Positions 63,742-64,000 of a DNA stretch of 64,000 nt are shown here, one piece after another (within the stretch, counting starts at the first letter, position 1; the number at the start of each line of letters is the position of its first letter). This stretch comes from an uncultured Neokomagataea sp. GTDB taxonomy: Bacteria > Pseudomonadota > Alphaproteobacteria > Acetobacterales > Acetobacteraceae. A program made the translations under genes and the position numbers. Location of the stretch: assembly GCF_946476835.1 (NCBI RefSeq), contig NZ_CAMKWA010000002.1:124001-188000 (forward strand), given 5' to 3'. Below the pieces are notes generated by a model. That model was not told where the DNA came from. It searched no databases and saw only the letters and a list, made by a program, of their open reading frames with translations.

Positions 63742-64000
63742 TCAATCTTCGAGAACACGGTCTTGTCGTTCACGCGGCAAACGGCTTTCTGGCAAAGCCT
63801 TCTCCCGCGCAGCAGAACCACGCCCAGACAATGAGGGGTTATTCATGAAGTAGTCATGCGCAGAGAAAGGCTTACTCCCTGGTGCAACACGATGCCAACT
63901 CCCATCTTTCGACAGGGTCCAGCTTTGCAGCGTGTCCTTCAGATTAACCGTCATAATCTGACCCAAAATCTGCGCATGAACGGTTGTGTTCGTAATGGGC
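63742..64000 (-). CDS. ppk: Polyphosphate kinase Ppk1, C-terminal end (rest outside window)
   Basis: The last 85 residues of polyphosphate kinase, the gene continuing past the right edge. QIMTVNLKDTLQSWTLSKDGSWHRVAPG matches the end of the C2 domain, where the Ppk1 chain closes on itself with the sequence pattern D-x-x-x-x-W-x-L-x-x-D-G-x-W. A variable tail of about 35 residues rich in Arg and Glu follows. Ppk1 makes polyphosphate from ATP. Ppx just downstream breaks it down. Confidence 0.88.
   Translation of the reverse strand, partial: PITNTTVHAQILGQIMTVNLKDTLQSWTLSKDGSWHRVAPGSKPFSAHDYFMNNPSLSGRGSAAREKALPESRLPRERQDRVLED

Noticed and set aside
1..64000. CRISPR arrays, insertion sequences, prophage or plasmid genes, toxin-antitoxin or restriction systems
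   Set aside because: I looked for spaced repeats, transposase or integrase motifs and defence-type gene pairs and saw none; apart from the decayed gene the window is core chromosome.

Overview
The window reads as chromosomal DNA of an acetic acid bacterium (Acetobacteraceae, Alphaproteobacteria). The reasons are an adjacent edd-eda Entner-Doudoroff pair, the alphaproteobacterial ChvG/ChvI-HprK-EIIA-HPr-EI block with a short HprK, an accB-accC-aroQ operon, and lysA followed by a TIGR02302 protein. Base composition is moderate, roughly in the 50s % G+C by eye. Genes are densely packed, with many 4-bp ATGA/GTGA stop-start overlaps. I found no rRNA, intact tRNA, CRISPR array, prophage or insertion sequence. 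The genus cannot be fixed by reading alone.

Layout. 0-3 kb: the end of a TonB-dependent receptor, an S1/P1 nuclease and a PfkB sugar kinase. 3.3-7 kb: a sulfur-trafficking operon (two cysteine desulfurases, a 2Fe-2S ferredoxin, mnmA). 7-12 kb: an alpha/beta hydrolase, tyrS, and a membrane protein with a DesK/NarL-type two-component pair. 12-17 kb: rpe, a heparinase-fold protein and a glycosyltransferase, with a divergent AGE-family sugar epimerase. 17-19 kb: an isolated fliK-flgD pair. 19-26 kb: one long minus-strand operon with a three-part efflux pump, a small membrane protein, purH and a small periplasmic protein. 26-29 kb: edd-eda. 29-32 kb: aroQ-accB-accC plus a NIPSNAP protein, then rlpA. 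32-35 kb: a BrkB-type membrane protein and an ornithine decarboxylase behind a structured leader. 35-40 kb: a possibly iron-regulated hypothetical gene, a MoeA-like protein, manC and ilvE. 40-47.4 kb: the regulatory PTS, rapZ, hprK and ChvG/ChvI. 47.5-53 kb: grpE, two glycosyltransferases, thrS and infC. 53-57.8 kb: cdd, lysA and TIGR02302. 57.8-58.5 kb: a decayed gene. 58.5-64 kb: azlCD, a pair of probably Tat-exported proteins, a periplasmic PPIase, ppx and the end of ppk.

How the genes fit together. Carbon goes through the Entner-Doudoroff pathway. PTS phosphorelay proteins without any sugar permease sit beside the ChvG/ChvI envelope-stress system, as in other alphaproteobacteria. mnmA is supplied by the adjacent desulfurases. 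Ppx and Ppk have opposing roles in polyphosphate turnover.

Most of the window is ordinary core genome. The points most worth a second look are: a gene broken by three frameshifts and a stop codon at 57.9-58.5 kb; the leader of the ornithine decarboxylase gene, which holds a possible terminator and short reading frames; the infC leader, with three mutually complementary segments and an AUA start; a MoeA-like protein with altered signature motifs; and the efflux pump translationally linked to purH.
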